The position numbers and the translations under genes were made by a program. A DNA stretch of 64,000 nt, from assembly GCF_002764115.1 (NCBI RefSeq), contig NZ_CP017940.1:62001-126000 (forward strand). The letters run 5' to 3'. The first letter of the stretch is position 1; every line of letters starts with the position of its first letter. Source of the DNA: Phyllobacterium zundukense (GTDB lineage Bacteria; Pseudomonadota; Alphaproteobacteria; Rhizobiales; Rhizobiaceae). The notes below the pieces were generated by a model. The model saw nothing but the letters and a program-made list of their open reading frames with translations. It was not told the origin of the DNA and searched no databases. This document shows, piece by piece, positions 24,306 to 32,878 of this stretch.

Positions 24306-24987
24306 TACTTTCCCATTGCAGGGTCCAATGGCCGGTCATGCCTTGCCTGTTACGAATGAGCGTGACGTCAAACACCGGATGACCTGGTGCATTGGCCCCG
24401 CTTGATTGAGAAGAGGTGGCGCGGATCAGCCAGCGAGTGACCGCCGCGTTTTCACCCGGGCTAGCGCCCAGCCTCAGAAGGAAGGCGGGCACATCCGTCT
24501 GTTGTGCTGTCAGGAGCAATTTGCGTGAGGCAGTGAGATCCAGGCACTTCGGATTGCCCCATGGCGCGATGATGACGGCGCCCGTGCCACGAATGCCGAG
24601 GCTATCCGAGGCGGCTTTCAGAACATCCTGCGGCGAGGTGCAACGCACTATGATGAGGCGCTGCGGATCAAGACCGATATTCTGCAAGCCGGGTGCGTAG
24701 GGGAAACCATGTTCCTGCGCTGTAAAATCTTCTTCCACCCACAGAATTGGGCTTTGATCCGAAGAGGCGCGCAGGGCAAGAGCAATGACAAACCCCGTTG
24801 CGGCGCCAGCATCACCGGATTCGTCCGCAAAGATTTCGTGTACGGCGCCGCGCTGCAGGCCATCCCGGAAGACGCGGTCAATGGCATCGTCACCGAAGTC
24901 AAAGGCGGAGCGATGCGCGGCCAGCGTATTCTGCTCACTCAGAGACGCAATGTCGCGCCTCAACGCCGCAAGATCGACGGTTGTCAC
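24202..24987 (-). CDS. imuA: ImuA, RecA/SulA-like mutasome protein
   Basis: 261 residues. It starts with GTG at 24987 (MTTVDLAALRRDIASLSEQN) and shows a RecA-like core (GAVHEIFADESGDAGAATGF, PILWVEEDFTAQEHGFPYAP, LIIVRCTSPQDVL). ImuA is needed for DnaE2-dependent induced mutagenesis and interacts with RecA and ImuB. A perfect SOS box is centred 25 bases upstream of the start. It is the first gene of the imuA-imuB-dnaE2 operon. Confidence 0.93.
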   Translation of the reverse strand: MTTVDLAALRRDIASLSEQNTLAAHRSAFDFGDDAIDRVFRDGLQRGAVHEIFADESGDAGAATGFVIALALRASSDQSPILWVEEDFTAQEHGFPYAPGLQNIGLDPQRLIIVRCTSPQDVLKAASDSLGIRGTGAVIIAPWGNPKCLDLTASRKLLLTAQQTDVPAFLLRLGASPGENAAVTRWLIRATSSQSSGANAPGHPVFDVTLIRNRQGMTGHWTLQWESNVHVFKQVEPVSGAVVSTPAYRPPQTRKSWAQPY

Positions 24988-25004
24988 TACGGTGGCCTTT
25001 CAAT

Positions 25005-25019
25005 GTTCATGATATGTTC
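25005..25019 (-). promoter_or_regulatory. LexA (SOS) box upstream of imuA
   Basis: GTTC at 25005-25008 and GTTC at 25016-25019 are separated by 7 bases, exactly the GTTC-N7-GTTC direct repeat bound by alphaproteobacterial LexA. It lies 17 bases before the imuA start codon, where bound LexA would block transcription. Confidence 0.9.
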
Positions 25020-25071
25020 TATTATGGAATCCTATGATGGCAAGAGTCAAGAAGGATGTACGAAGGTGTTC

Positions 25072-25500
25072 TTAGCGGTTGATGCGGGTGGAGAGAATGA
25101 TCGACGACATGGTGCGTTCGACGCCTTCCAGGGCCCCTATCTCATCCAGCAATTTGTCGAGTTCCTGGATTGATGGCGCTTCGACGATGACGATCATATC
25201 GAATTGGCCACTGATCGAATGCAAGGTCCTCACCCATGGGATTTTCCGCAGAGCCGCTTCAACCTTGGTCGCCAGTTTGGGCACAGCGGTCACGAGCACA
25301 TGCGCCTTGACCAGGTTTTGCTCATATTCCGGCGATAGCTGAACACTGTATCCACGGATCATGCCGCGCTTTTCCAGTCGCTCGATGCGGCTTTGCACAG
25401 TGGTACGCGATACACCGAGCTTGCGTGCAAGATCGGCTGTCGAGGCCCTGGCGTTCTCCCGCAGCAACGAGAGCAGGGAATGATCGGCTTCTGTCAGCAT
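25072..25500 (-). CDS. Lrp/AsnC family transcriptional regulator
   Basis: 142 residues: N-terminal helix-turn-helix (ADHSLLSLLRENARASTADL, KLGVSRTTVQSRIERLEKRG) and C-terminal effector-binding RAM domain (VRTLHSISGQFDMIVIVEAP, SIQELDKLLDEIGALEGVER). Lrp-type regulators are octamers that sense amino acids. It is divergent from a saccharopine-dehydrogenase-family gene across a 120-base AT-rich gap, so it probably controls that gene in response to lysine or a related amino acid (inference). Confidence 0.93.
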   Translation of the reverse strand: MLTEADHSLLSLLRENARASTADLARKLGVSRTTVQSRIERLEKRGMIRGYSVQLSPEYEQNLVKAHVLVTAVPKLATKVEAALRKIPWVRTLHSISGQFDMIVIVEAPSIQELDKLLDEIGALEGVERTMSSIILSTRINR

Positions 25501-25620
25501 AATGACAAATTAACTCGGCATATTGTTTAAAATTAGAGTGTCATATCGTCAGTTTACATACTTCATTTCGCCGAGCAATCTGCGAAATTCATATAAGTTT
25601 TTATTTCCAAGGGGAATCAG

Positions 25621-26724
25621 ATGAAAGAGATCGTTGTTGTAGGGGCAGGGAAAATTGGCGGGACGATCGCCAATCTTCTTGCGAACACCGGAGATTACCA
25701 CGTTACCGTTGTCGACCGGGCACAGAGCCAGCTCGAGGCGCTTGAGATTTCTTCTGTTGTTGCGACAAAGCAGATCGAAATCGCAGAAGCTGGCGCGCTG
25801 GAACAGGTTCTCGATGGCAAATTCGCCGTGCTCAGTGCTGCGCCTTTTCACCTGACCACCCGCATTGCTGAAGCCGCCGCCAAGTCAGGCGTCCATTATC
25901 TCGATCTCACGGAAGATGTGGCCAGCACGCGCATCGTCAAGCAGCTTTCGGCTACGGCAAAGACCGCTTTCATTCCCCAGTGCGGTCTGGCGCCAGGTTT
26001 TATCTCGATCGTCGCCAATGATCTGGCCAAGCGCTTCGATACGCTGGAAAGCGTCCGCATGCGCGTTGGCGCATTGCCGCAATACCCATCCAATGCGCTC
26101 AACTACAACCTGACCTGGAGCACGGACGGCGTCATCAACGAATATTGCGAGCCCTGCGAAGCTATCGTCGATGGCGAATTAACGGAAGTGCCGCCGCTGG
26201 AAGAACGCGAGGAATTCTCGCTTGACGGCGTGACCTATGAGGCATTCAACACCTCCGGCGGTCTGGGCACATTGTGCGAAACCTTGCTCGGCAAGGTGCG
26301 TACGCTCAACTATCGTACGATCCGTTACCCCGGCCATGCGGCCATCATGAAGGCGCTGCTTAATGACCTTGGGCTGCGCGACCGTCGCGACGTCTTCAAG
26401 GACATTCTGGAAAACGCCCTGCCATCGACCCTGCAGGACGTTGTCGTGATTTTCGTCACGGTCAGCGGCCGCAAGAAGGGCCGTCTCCTGCAGGAGACCT
26501 ATGCGAACAAGGTCTATAGTGGCCACATAGGTGCGCAGCTCTATAGCGGCATCCAGATCACCACGGCATCGGCCATCTGTGCCGTGCTCGACATGCTGGC
26601 AAAGGGCGACCTGTCACAGCAGGGCTTCATCAAGCAGGAAGATATCGCACTCGATGCATTCCTCGCCAATCGCTTTGGCAAGGCTTACGCTCAGGCAGAA
26701 TCAGCTGGACGTCTCGTCGCCTGA
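25621..26724 (+). CDS. Saccharopine dehydrogenase family protein (lysine dehydrogenase-like)
   Basis: 367 residues. Rossmann NAD(P)-binding motif at the very start (IVVVGAGKIGGTIANLLANT), then the family's DLTEDVASTR and QCGLAPGFISIVANDLAKRF. It is shorter than fungal saccharopine reductases and fits the bacterial group that includes lysine 6-dehydrogenases and carboxynorspermidine dehydrogenases. The ATG at 25621 follows an AGGGGAATCAG. The divergent Lrp/AsnC regulator favours a role in lysine or another amino acid's breakdown. The exact substrate cannot be read from sequence. It ends in a strong terminator. Confidence 0.85.
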   Translation: MKEIVVVGAGKIGGTIANLLANTGDYHVTVVDRAQSQLEALEISSVVATKQIEIAEAGALEQVLDGKFAVLSAAPFHLTTRIAEAAAKSGVHYLDLTEDVASTRIVKQLSATAKTAFIPQCGLAPGFISIVANDLAKRFDTLESVRMRVGALPQYPSNALNYNLTWSTDGVINEYCEPCEAIVDGELTEVPPLEEREEFSLDGVTYEAFNTSGGLGTLCETLLGKVRTLNYRTIRYPGHAAIMKALLNDLGLRDRRDVFKDILENALPSTLQDVVVIFVTVSGRKKGRLLQETYANKVYSGHIGAQLYSGIQITTASAICAVLDMLAKGDLSQQGFIKQEDIALDAFLANRFGKAYAQAESAGRLVA

Positions 26725-26742
26725 AAATAGGCCGAAATAACC

Positions 26743-26775
26743 AATCGCCACCGCACCTGCGGTGGCGATTTTTTA
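26743..26775 (+). terminator. Terminator after the saccharopine dehydrogenase family gene
   Basis: AATCGCCACCGCA pairs perfectly with TGCGGTGGCGATT around CC, followed by TTTT. It lies 19 bases after the stop and next to the convergent aminopeptidase gene, so it may also serve that gene. Confidence 0.92.
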
Positions 26776-26792
26776 TATCCTAAAATGAACAA

Positions 26793-28043
26793 TCAGACCC
26801 ATTCGCCCTTGCGCATTACCGGAACCGACGAACCGTCCTTGTTGATACCATCGACGTCGATTTCGCCGGAACCAATCATCCAGTCGATGTGAATGAGGCT
26901 CTTGTTGCCGCCGCGCGCTGCAACCTCTTCAGGCGTCAGCTCCCCGCCGTTGACGAAGCACTTCGAATAGCACTGGCCAAGGGCGATATGGCTGGCGGCG
27001 TTTTCATCGAACAGCGTGTTGAAAAACAACAAGCCCGAGGCTGAAATAGGTGAGGAGTGCGGGACAAGTGCCACTTCTCCGAGACGCCGCGCACCCTCGT
27101 CAGTTCCCAAGACCTTGTTGAAGACTTCTTCGCCGCGCGTGGCCTTGGCCTCGACGATCTTGCCGCCCTCGAAGCGCACCTTGATATTCTCGATCAATGT
27201 GCCCTGATGTGACAACGGCTTGGTGCTGGACACATGGCCATCGACACGAAGTGCGTGCGGCGTTGTGAACACTTCCTCGGTAGGGATGTTCGGATTGCAA
27301 GTAATGCCGTTCTTGGCGACGGAAGCGCCGCCGTGCCATTCATGTTCATCTGCAAGGCCGACGGTAAGATCCGTGCCCGGCCCCTTGAAATGCAGAGCCG
27401 AGAATGTCCGTGCGTTCAGAAATTCCGTCCGCTTGCGCAAGGACGCATTATGGTCGCGCCAGGCGCTGACCGGATCGTCAATATCGACACGCGAGGCGGC
27501 AAAGATCGCGTCGGCCAGCATGGTGACCGCAACCTCCGGATCCTGATCGGGGAACACCTGCTTTGCCCAGGATGGGTTCGGATAGGACACAATGTTCCAG
27601 TTAATATCGAAACCGGCGATCTTCTCCAGCGCTGGCTGATAGGCTCGCGACTGTGCCTTGTTGGCGCGAGCAACCTTTTCCGGATCCTCCGCGGAAAGCA
27701 GCATCGGATTATCGCCGGCAACGGCAAGACGCGCGGTATTTGCGGAGAAAGCCTTGGCCATACCCTCATAGAGCCAGCCGGCGGAGCGGTCGAAACTGTT
27801 ATCCGGCGCATTGCGGTAGCGCATGAGGGTTGCTTCTTCATCGCTGTAAAGGGGAGTCACCAGTCCTGCCCCCGCTTTGTAGGCGTGTTCGGTGATGCGG
27901 CGTACCAGCGGCAGTGCCGCAAGCGGGGCGGTGATCAGAAGATCCTGGCCGGGCTGCAGCTGCAGGCCGATCTTGACGGCGACTTCCGCAAGGCGATCGA
28001 GCTTGACGGGATCAACGGAGGGGATTTTGGGTGATGAGGTCAT
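26793..28043 (-). CDS. M29 family metallo-aminopeptidase
   Basis: 416 residues from ATG 28043 (a frame to 28082 adds 13 unlikely residues). It shows the M29 pattern: VKIGLQLQPGQDLLITAPLA near the N-terminus, AGAGLVTPLYSDEEAT, TDLTVGLADEHEWHGG, NIPTEEVFTTPHALRVDGHV, HIALGQCYSKCFVNG and SLIHIDWMIGS, where the Glu, His and Asp metal ligands lie. M29 enzymes are cytoplasmic di-metal dimers that remove N-terminal residues from peptides. It stands alone, converging on the preceding terminator. Confidence 0.92.
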   Translation of the reverse strand: MTSSPKIPSVDPVKLDRLAEVAVKIGLQLQPGQDLLITAPLAALPLVRRITEHAYKAGAGLVTPLYSDEEATLMRYRNAPDNSFDRSAGWLYEGMAKAFSANTARLAVAGDNPMLLSAEDPEKVARANKAQSRAYQPALEKIAGFDINWNIVSYPNPSWAKQVFPDQDPEVAVTMLADAIFAASRVDIDDPVSAWRDHNASLRKRTEFLNARTFSALHFKGPGTDLTVGLADEHEWHGGASVAKNGITCNPNIPTEEVFTTPHALRVDGHVSSTKPLSHQGTLIENIKVRFEGGKIVEAKATRGEEVFNKVLGTDEGARRLGEVALVPHSSPISASGLLFFNTLFDENAASHIALGQCYSKCFVNGGELTPEEVAARGGNKSLIHIDWMIGSGEIDVDGINKDGSSVPVMRKGEWV

Positions 28044-28169
28044 GGTGAATCCACATTGTTCAACGGAACGATGCCTCAACATAGAACCGGACCATCCGCC
28101 ACTTCAAGGCGCAAGGTTTGCTTACGACATCAATCCTCCGAGCTCCGATCCAGATCCAGGGGTCGCCTC

Positions 28170-29015
28170 TCACAAATCCTTTTTCAAGAAAGCGGCAAAT
28201 TCGCTTTCATAATCGGGGTGCCAGCGCGACAAAGGCGGGCGGTTCTGGATGATGTCATTGGCCGACCAGAGGATACGCCGTTCGTCCAGACTGCGGACCA
28301 CATCATTGTCCGGGCAGAGAATGTAGAAATCGTCAGCTGACACACGGTCCAGCATGAAATCGACGGTTTGTTCAGGCGTCCAGGCGCCAGCAGGCTTTTC
28401 GGTGCGAACGCCAGCAGTCAGTGGCGTGTAGACAAAGCCCGGAATGAACAGGTGAGCCGTTACCTGACAATCCTTGGTGTTACGTAACTCATGTTGCAAC
28501 GCCTCGGTGAAGGTTTTCACCCCGGATTTCGAGACATTATAGGCGGGATCGCCGGGCGGCGTGGTGATGCCCTGTTTTGAACCGGTGTTGATGATGAGGC
28601 CCGGCTTTTTCCGAAGGACCATCCTCGGGCCGAAGACCTGGCAGCCGCGAATGATACCGAACAAGTTGACCGCGATGATACGATCCCAATTGTCTGTGTT
28701 GAATATGCCGCTGCCGGGCTGAATGCCGGCATTGTTCATCAGAATATCGACGCCGCCGAATTCTTTCTCGACCGTTTGTCGCAGGTGCTGCAAATTATCG
28801 ACGCTGGTTACATCTGTCGCGATGGCGATGACGCTTTCCGGTTTGGTGTGCTTAGCGACCAGGCCATGGGCTTTTTCGAGTTTTTCGCCGGCGAGATCAG
28901 CCATGGCAACCTTCAACCCCATGGCGGCGAAACGCTTGGCCGCGGCAAGGCCAATACCGGATGCACCCCCGGTGACGACTGCCACATTGGATCGTGAAAA
29001 GGCCGGATGCGTCAT
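28170..29015 (-). CDS. Short-chain dehydrogenase/reductase
   Basis: 281 residues from ATG 29015 (preceded by GAGG); a start at 29030 is possible but lacks a ribosome site. Classical SDR motifs: TGGASGIGLAAAKRF (cofactor), MNNAGIQPGSG, INTGSKQGITTPPGDPAYNV and SKSGVKTF with the Ser, Tyr and Lys catalytic residues. The C-terminal part (MLDRVSADDFYILCPDNDVV) resembles SDRs annotated as putative alcohol dehydrogenases in rhizobia. Substrate unknown; it is 126 bases from the aminopeptidase gene on the same strand. Confidence 0.88.
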   Translation of the reverse strand: MTHPAFSRSNVAVVTGGASGIGLAAAKRFAAMGLKVAMADLAGEKLEKAHGLVAKHTKPESVIAIATDVTSVDNLQHLRQTVEKEFGGVDILMNNAGIQPGSGIFNTDNWDRIIAVNLFGIIRGCQVFGPRMVLRKKPGLIINTGSKQGITTPPGDPAYNVSKSGVKTFTEALQHELRNTKDCQVTAHLFIPGFVYTPLTAGVRTEKPAGAWTPEQTVDFMLDRVSADDFYILCPDNDVVRSLDERRILWSANDIIQNRPPLSRWHPDYESEFAAFLKKDL

Positions 29016-29103
29016 GGGGTTTGTCCTCATGGTTGTTGCAGCGTTTGAGAGTGTTGTGTCTCATCAGGCTAACAGAAGACGGGAACAGAAGTAAAACAAG
29101 GCA

Positions 29104-29532
29104 TCAGCCGAAATTTGGAACACGCACATAATGGACGAGGGGTGTCACCTGTTCCTTTACTTCGCGATTTTCAGTTTTCCTGGCGGCCAGGGCTTCCTTG
29201 TGCCGGCGTGCTTCAAGAATTTCCTTCTCCGAACTTTCGCCCATGCACAGCGCCTGCAACAGGACCATGCGTGCCGCGTCGGCGATGCCTGAGCGATTTT
29301 CATTAAGGGCAATGTCGAGAATGACGCGGCGGAAGTCCGTCTGTTCTACGGGTCGTCCAGTTACGTAACGCCCGCGGCGGGCATTTTCCGCCTCGATGAG
29401 AGTGTAGAGTTTCTCACGCAGGTCAGCACCTACATTTTCATATTGCGCGGCAAGGTCGGGCGCAGCAGCGGCGAGTTTTTGCTTCTGCCGTTCGCGGTGC
29501 CGCCTCTGCCTCTCTGCATTGCTGAGTGCCAT
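29104..29532 (-). CDS. Conserved basic hypothetical protein
   Basis: 142 residues. The N-terminus is very basic and helical (MALSNAERQRRHRERQKQKL), followed by a helical middle (DLREKLYTLIEAENARRGRY, RRVILDIALNENRSGIADAA, RMVLLQALCMG) and a charged C-terminus. The basic start suggests nucleic-acid binding; no membrane segment or signal is seen. I do not recognise a named family. GTTACGTAAC palindromes occur in its own coding region and 128 bases upstream of its start, so self-regulation is possible but untested. No clear ribosome site precedes the ATG. Confidence 0.65.
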   Translation of the reverse strand: MALSNAERQRRHRERQKQKLAAAAPDLAAQYENVGADLREKLYTLIEAENARRGRYVTGRPVEQTDFRRVILDIALNENRSGIADAARMVLLQALCMGESSEKEILEARRHKEALAARKTENREVKEQVTPLVHYVRVPNFG

Positions 29533-29659
29533 GTCTGCTTGTCTGCGCCGTAACGAATGCGAATCACTTTACCCCAACTTGATAAGCGTGCATGCCGTAA
29601 CCGGCAACATTATGGTCTCGTTACGCACAATCTGTTTGCCAGCTTGCGATGCGGAATTC

Positions 29660-29669
29660 GTTACGTAAC
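29660..29669. repeat. GTTACGTAAC palindrome, intergenic copy
   Basis: A perfect 10-bp palindrome. The same 10-mer also occurs at 28479-28488 (inside the SDR gene) and 29360-29369 (inside the 142-residue gene). Related CGTAACG/CGTTACG sequences are at about 29550 and 29618 in the same 257-base intergenic stretch. Otherwise no feature is seen in 29533-29789. Confidence 0.45.
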
Positions 29670-29789
29670 TGTGCCGTAGCGAAATTGCGAACCCGGCCAA
29701 AGGCCTGTCGAAACAAATTGTTAGGATAATTTCCGCTATCGTCAGGCGAATCAATTGCCAGGCAAAGTCTTGCCGGACCGGGAAGAAAA

Positions 29790-30086
29790 ATGAGCATGTT
29801 CGAAGCCGAATCCTCAATGCCATGCCAAGTCATTCCATTTCCTCTGACACGACGAGTAACAAAGGTCCGCGACGTGGCGGCAAAGATCATGGACAAGGCG
29901 ACAGACCGGCAAGCAGAAGCCTACCGAAACCAGGTTGCAGATGGGCTGTTCCGGCACTTGGCCAAGATCGGCGTTCCGGAAGACGAGCAGGATGAGCAGG
30001 TCGGGGCCTTCTTCACCGCAGTCGAATTGGAGCTCTCGCGACTGTTCGACCTGCAGGACGCCAACGGCGAAACATCTGCCTATTAG
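29790..30086 (+). CDS. Small protein, probably DUF6074-like
   Basis: 98 residues: MSMFEAESSMPCQVIPFPLT, RRVTKVRDVAAKIMDKATDR, then VADGLFRHLAKIGVPEDEQD and AFFTAVELELSRLF. The opening VIPFP-x-x-RR and the short helical body are like the DUF6074 group of small rhizobial proteins; that assignment is from memory of the pattern and is tentative. It is soluble and acidic towards the C-terminus. It stands alone at the edge of the carbohydrate region. Confidence 0.65.
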   Translation: MSMFEAESSMPCQVIPFPLTRRVTKVRDVAAKIMDKATDRQAEAYRNQVADGLFRHLAKIGVPEDEQDEQVGAFFTAVELELSRLFDLQDANGETSAY

Positions 30087-30493
30087 GCACCAATGCTGCC
30101 TTATTCCGTGACCGTTGCTGCCGTCTTCGGTGCGCTCGTCTGCTCATACAGTGAGGGGCGCAAGGCGCTGCTGAAGGCTCATGTTATGTAGTAGTGGTGC
30201 CCTGATCGCGAAACAGCGTCTTAATCCAGAATGCAAATTGACACACGCCACTCATACGGCCAACGACGCTGAGCCAATCGACGAGCAGAGTGGTCTTCTC
30301 ACGCCGCAAATTTGATGGGGGGTCCGCAGTTCGTGGGCTTGATCATGCGCGGCAAGCCGATGGAAAATTCCGCGCGCTAATTTCTTTATTGACGCGATAA
30401 AAGATGGAGCATAGGCATAAACTTCTTGAGATCTGGCGGGCACGTTCTCGGGAAGAGTCGAGAAACCGGCTATAGGGAGAAGATCCGGAGTCC
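30087..30493 (+). other. Non-coding stretch upstream of the PfkB kinase gene
   Basis: 407 bases with no convincing gene. A 32-codon frame from 30093 lacks a ribosome site. Near the 3' end TTGACG (30389-30394) could be a -35 element for the kinase operon. GCATAGGCATAA just after it resembles the GCATAA elements at 43.3 kb and might be an operator. No repeats, tRNA or insertion-sequence ends are visible. Confidence 0.5.
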
Positions 30494-31447
30494 ATGAAAA
30501 AAGTTCTGAGTGCCGGAGAAATCGTTGTCGAGATCATGGCGGAGCGCATTGGGCAGAGCTTTTTTGAGCCAGGGCCATTGATCGGGCCTTTCCCGTCAGG
30601 AGCGCCAGCGATATTCATCGCGCAGGCAGCGCGGCTTGGCCAGCCGGCCGGTCTTATCAGCGCGGTGGGTGACGATGATTTCGGCCAGTTGAACATCAAC
30701 CGACTCCTGAGCTGCGGCGTGGACGTCTCAGCGATCGCAGTTCACCCCGGATGCGCTACCGGTACGGCTTTCGTCACCTACAACGTCGATTCCAGTCGTC
30801 ATTTCGTCTATAATATCAAGAACAGCGCCGCCGGATTGATCGAGGTGGGTCCATCCGCGAAGATGCTGCTTGCTGGAGCCGACCATTTTCACGTCATGGG
30901 TTCCTCGCTGTTTTCCGAGGGTGCCATTGCCGCCGTACGAGCTGGGATTGACGCGGTAAAGGCGAAGGGCGGCACTGTTTCCTTTGATCCCAATATCCGA
31001 AAGGAAATGATCAATCTGCCCGGCATGCGGGCAGCGCTCGATCATGTCCTGGCGCTGACTGACGTCTTCCTGCCGAGCGGGGAAGAGTTGTTTATCTTTA
31101 CTGGCGCGAGCGACGAGGCGTCTGCCGTCAAGGAGATGCTGGATCGCGGACCGTCGGCGGTTGTCATCAAGAAAGGTGCGGAGGGCGCGGTCTATTATGA
31201 CAAAGCCCGACGTCTCGTTTCGCCTGGGTTTGCCGTTACAGAAATCGATCCGACCGGCGCGGGGGACTGCTTCGGTGCAGGTTTTGTTTCGTTCTGGTTG
31301 CGTGGTGCGGCGACGGAAGAGGCGTTGCAAATTGCGACGGCTTGCGGAGCATTGGCCGTTACGTGCAAGGGGCCGATGGAAGGTATTTTTCCTCTTGCAG
31401 GCGTCGAGACCTTTATCAAAACCGCGGCACGGAGGACAGAGCCATGA
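30494..31447 (+). CDS. PfkB family sugar kinase (probable D-tagatose 6-kinase)
   Basis: 317 residues. Ribokinase fold: VLSAGEIVVEIMAERIGQSF and GPFPSGAPAIFIAQAARLGQ near the start, then the PfkB signature DPTGAGDCFGAGFVSFW with the catalytic Asp near residue 257. Its stop overlaps the kbaZ start in an ATGA. In Agrobacterium a PfkB kinase beside a KbaZ/GatZ protein was shown to phosphorylate D-tagatose at C6; the same pairing here supports tagatose or a close ketohexose as substrate (inference). Other PfkB substrates remain possible. Confidence 0.85.
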   Translation: MKKVLSAGEIVVEIMAERIGQSFFEPGPLIGPFPSGAPAIFIAQAARLGQPAGLISAVGDDDFGQLNINRLLSCGVDVSAIAVHPGCATGTAFVTYNVDSSRHFVYNIKNSAAGLIEVGPSAKMLLAGADHFHVMGSSLFSEGAIAAVRAGIDAVKAKGGTVSFDPNIRKEMINLPGMRAALDHVLALTDVFLPSGEELFIFTGASDEASAVKEMLDRGPSAVVIKKGAEGAVYYDKARRLVSPGFAVTEIDPTGAGDCFGAGFVSFWLRGAATEEALQIATACGALAVTCKGPMEGIFPLAGVETFIKTAARRTEP

Positions 31448-32727
31448 GCGCCGCGCTGGAAAACATGTTGCGCATACCGGCACGGCGGCATGCTGGGAAA
31501 CGATGTGGCATCACGTCGATCTGCTCGGCGCATCCATTGGTTATCGAGGCGGCTTTACTGCACGGCAAGACCCACAATAGGGACGTTCTCATCGAAGCGA
31601 CCTGCAATCAGGTTAATCAGGACGGTGGCTATACGGGAATGACCCCCACTGGTTTTCGACACTTTGTGGAGGACATTGCCGAAAAGGTGGGCTTCCCGGT
31701 CGATCGCCTCATTCTCGGTGGTGACCATCTTGGGCCTAATCCCTGGAAACATCTTGCTCCGGATGAAGCGATGCGAAAAGCATCGGTGATGATGGACGCC
31801 TTCGCGTCCGCGGGCTTCACCAAGATTCACCTGGATACCAGTATGGCCTGTGCGGGCGAGCTTGCAGGTCTTGCCGATCAAATAATCGCGTCACGTGCGG
31901 CCGATCTGGCACGCATCGCTGAAGTTGCGGTCGAGCGGACAGGTGGCGAGAAACCTGTCTACATCATAGGAACAGAGGTTCCGATTCCCGGCGGTGCTCT
32001 TGAAGCGCTCGACCATCTTCACGTAACGACGCCCGAGAGTGCCCTCAAAACCGTCGATATTCATCGCGCCGCCTTTGCAAAGCTGGGTTTGAACGAGGCC
32101 TTTTCGCGCGCAATAGGTGTCGTGGTCCAGCCGGGTGTAGAATTTGGCAATGCCGATGTCGTCGCGTATAAACCCGAAAATGCCAGAGAACTCGTCGCTG
32201 CACTTGATGATATGCCTCAATTCGTGTTCGAGGCCCACTCAACTGACTACCAGTCAGTTGAGGCTTTGAAAGCGCTTGTCGGGGATGGGTTTGCGATCCT
32301 TAAAGTCGGTCCGTGGCTGACGTTTGCGCTGCGCGAAGCGCTTTACGGCCTCAGTCATATCGCCGATATACTCGTGCCCGATCCAGCACGCGAAAGCCTG
32401 CCATCGGCGATGGAGCGGGCGATGCTGGCACTGCCCGGCAACTGGCAGAATTACTATCCGGGATCAGTGGCCGAACAGAGGATCCAACGCCATTTTTCCT
32501 TCAGCGATCGCATCCGTTACTATTGGCCGTCGCATATCGCGCAGGATGCTACCAGTGCGCTGATGACGGCTCTGGAGGGCGTAGACATCCCCCGTCCTTT
32601 GATCAGCCAATATCTGGGCCACCTGGATTCCACTGTTGCTGACGGTTCGTTCAAGACCTCAGCGCATAACCTTCTGATCGCCAGCATCACACGTGTTCTT
32701 GATATCTATGCCGAAGCCACGCATTAG
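31444..32727 (+). CDS. kbaZ: KbaZ/GatZ family protein (likely D-tagatose-6-phosphate 4-epimerase)
   Basis: 427 residues. TIM-barrel protein with GITSICSAHPLVIEAALLHG, EATCNQVNQDGGYTGMTP, LILGGDHLGPNPW, KIHLDTSMACAGE, FEAHSTDYQS and LKVGPWLTFALREALYGL. The family is usually annotated as the non-catalytic subunit of tagatose-bisphosphate aldolase, but no KbaY/GatY catalytic subunit occurs in this window. An Agrobacterium member paired with a PfkB kinase works as tagatose-6-phosphate 4-epimerase, giving fructose 6-phosphate. The ATGA overlap with the kinase supports that two-step route here. Confidence 0.88.
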   Translation: MSAALENMLRIPARRHAGKRCGITSICSAHPLVIEAALLHGKTHNRDVLIEATCNQVNQDGGYTGMTPTGFRHFVEDIAEKVGFPVDRLILGGDHLGPNPWKHLAPDEAMRKASVMMDAFASAGFTKIHLDTSMACAGELAGLADQIIASRAADLARIAEVAVERTGGEKPVYIIGTEVPIPGGALEALDHLHVTTPESALKTVDIHRAAFAKLGLNEAFSRAIGVVVQPGVEFGNADVVAYKPENARELVAALDDMPQFVFEAHSTDYQSVEALKALVGDGFAILKVGPWLTFALREALYGLSHIADILVPDPARESLPSAMERAMLALPGNWQNYYPGSVAEQRIQRHFSFSDRIRYYWPSHIAQDATSALMTALEGVDIPRPLISQYLGHLDSTVADGSFKTSAHNLLIASITRVLDIYAEATH

Positions 32728-32878
32728 AATGCCGAATTCCCGCACGTAAGCTCGTCAATACAGATTCTGAATTGTGGCGGAACAGCACCGCGTCGCGCTT
32801 CTGAGATCATAACGGAAAACAGCGAGCGGAAATGACTGCTGGGTGGCGTTGTCGGGCCAAAGCTGTAAACTATTCGCC

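Noticed and set aside
30093..30191. A 32-codon frame beginning MLPYSVTVAA
   Set aside because: No ribosome-binding site, no recognised homology, and no promoter or partner; treated as non-coding.
31444..32727. KbaZ as a subunit of tagatose-bisphosphate aldolase
   Set aside because: No KbaY/GatY catalytic partner is present in the window and the gene is coupled to a kinase; the epimerase role is preferred, but it remains an inference.
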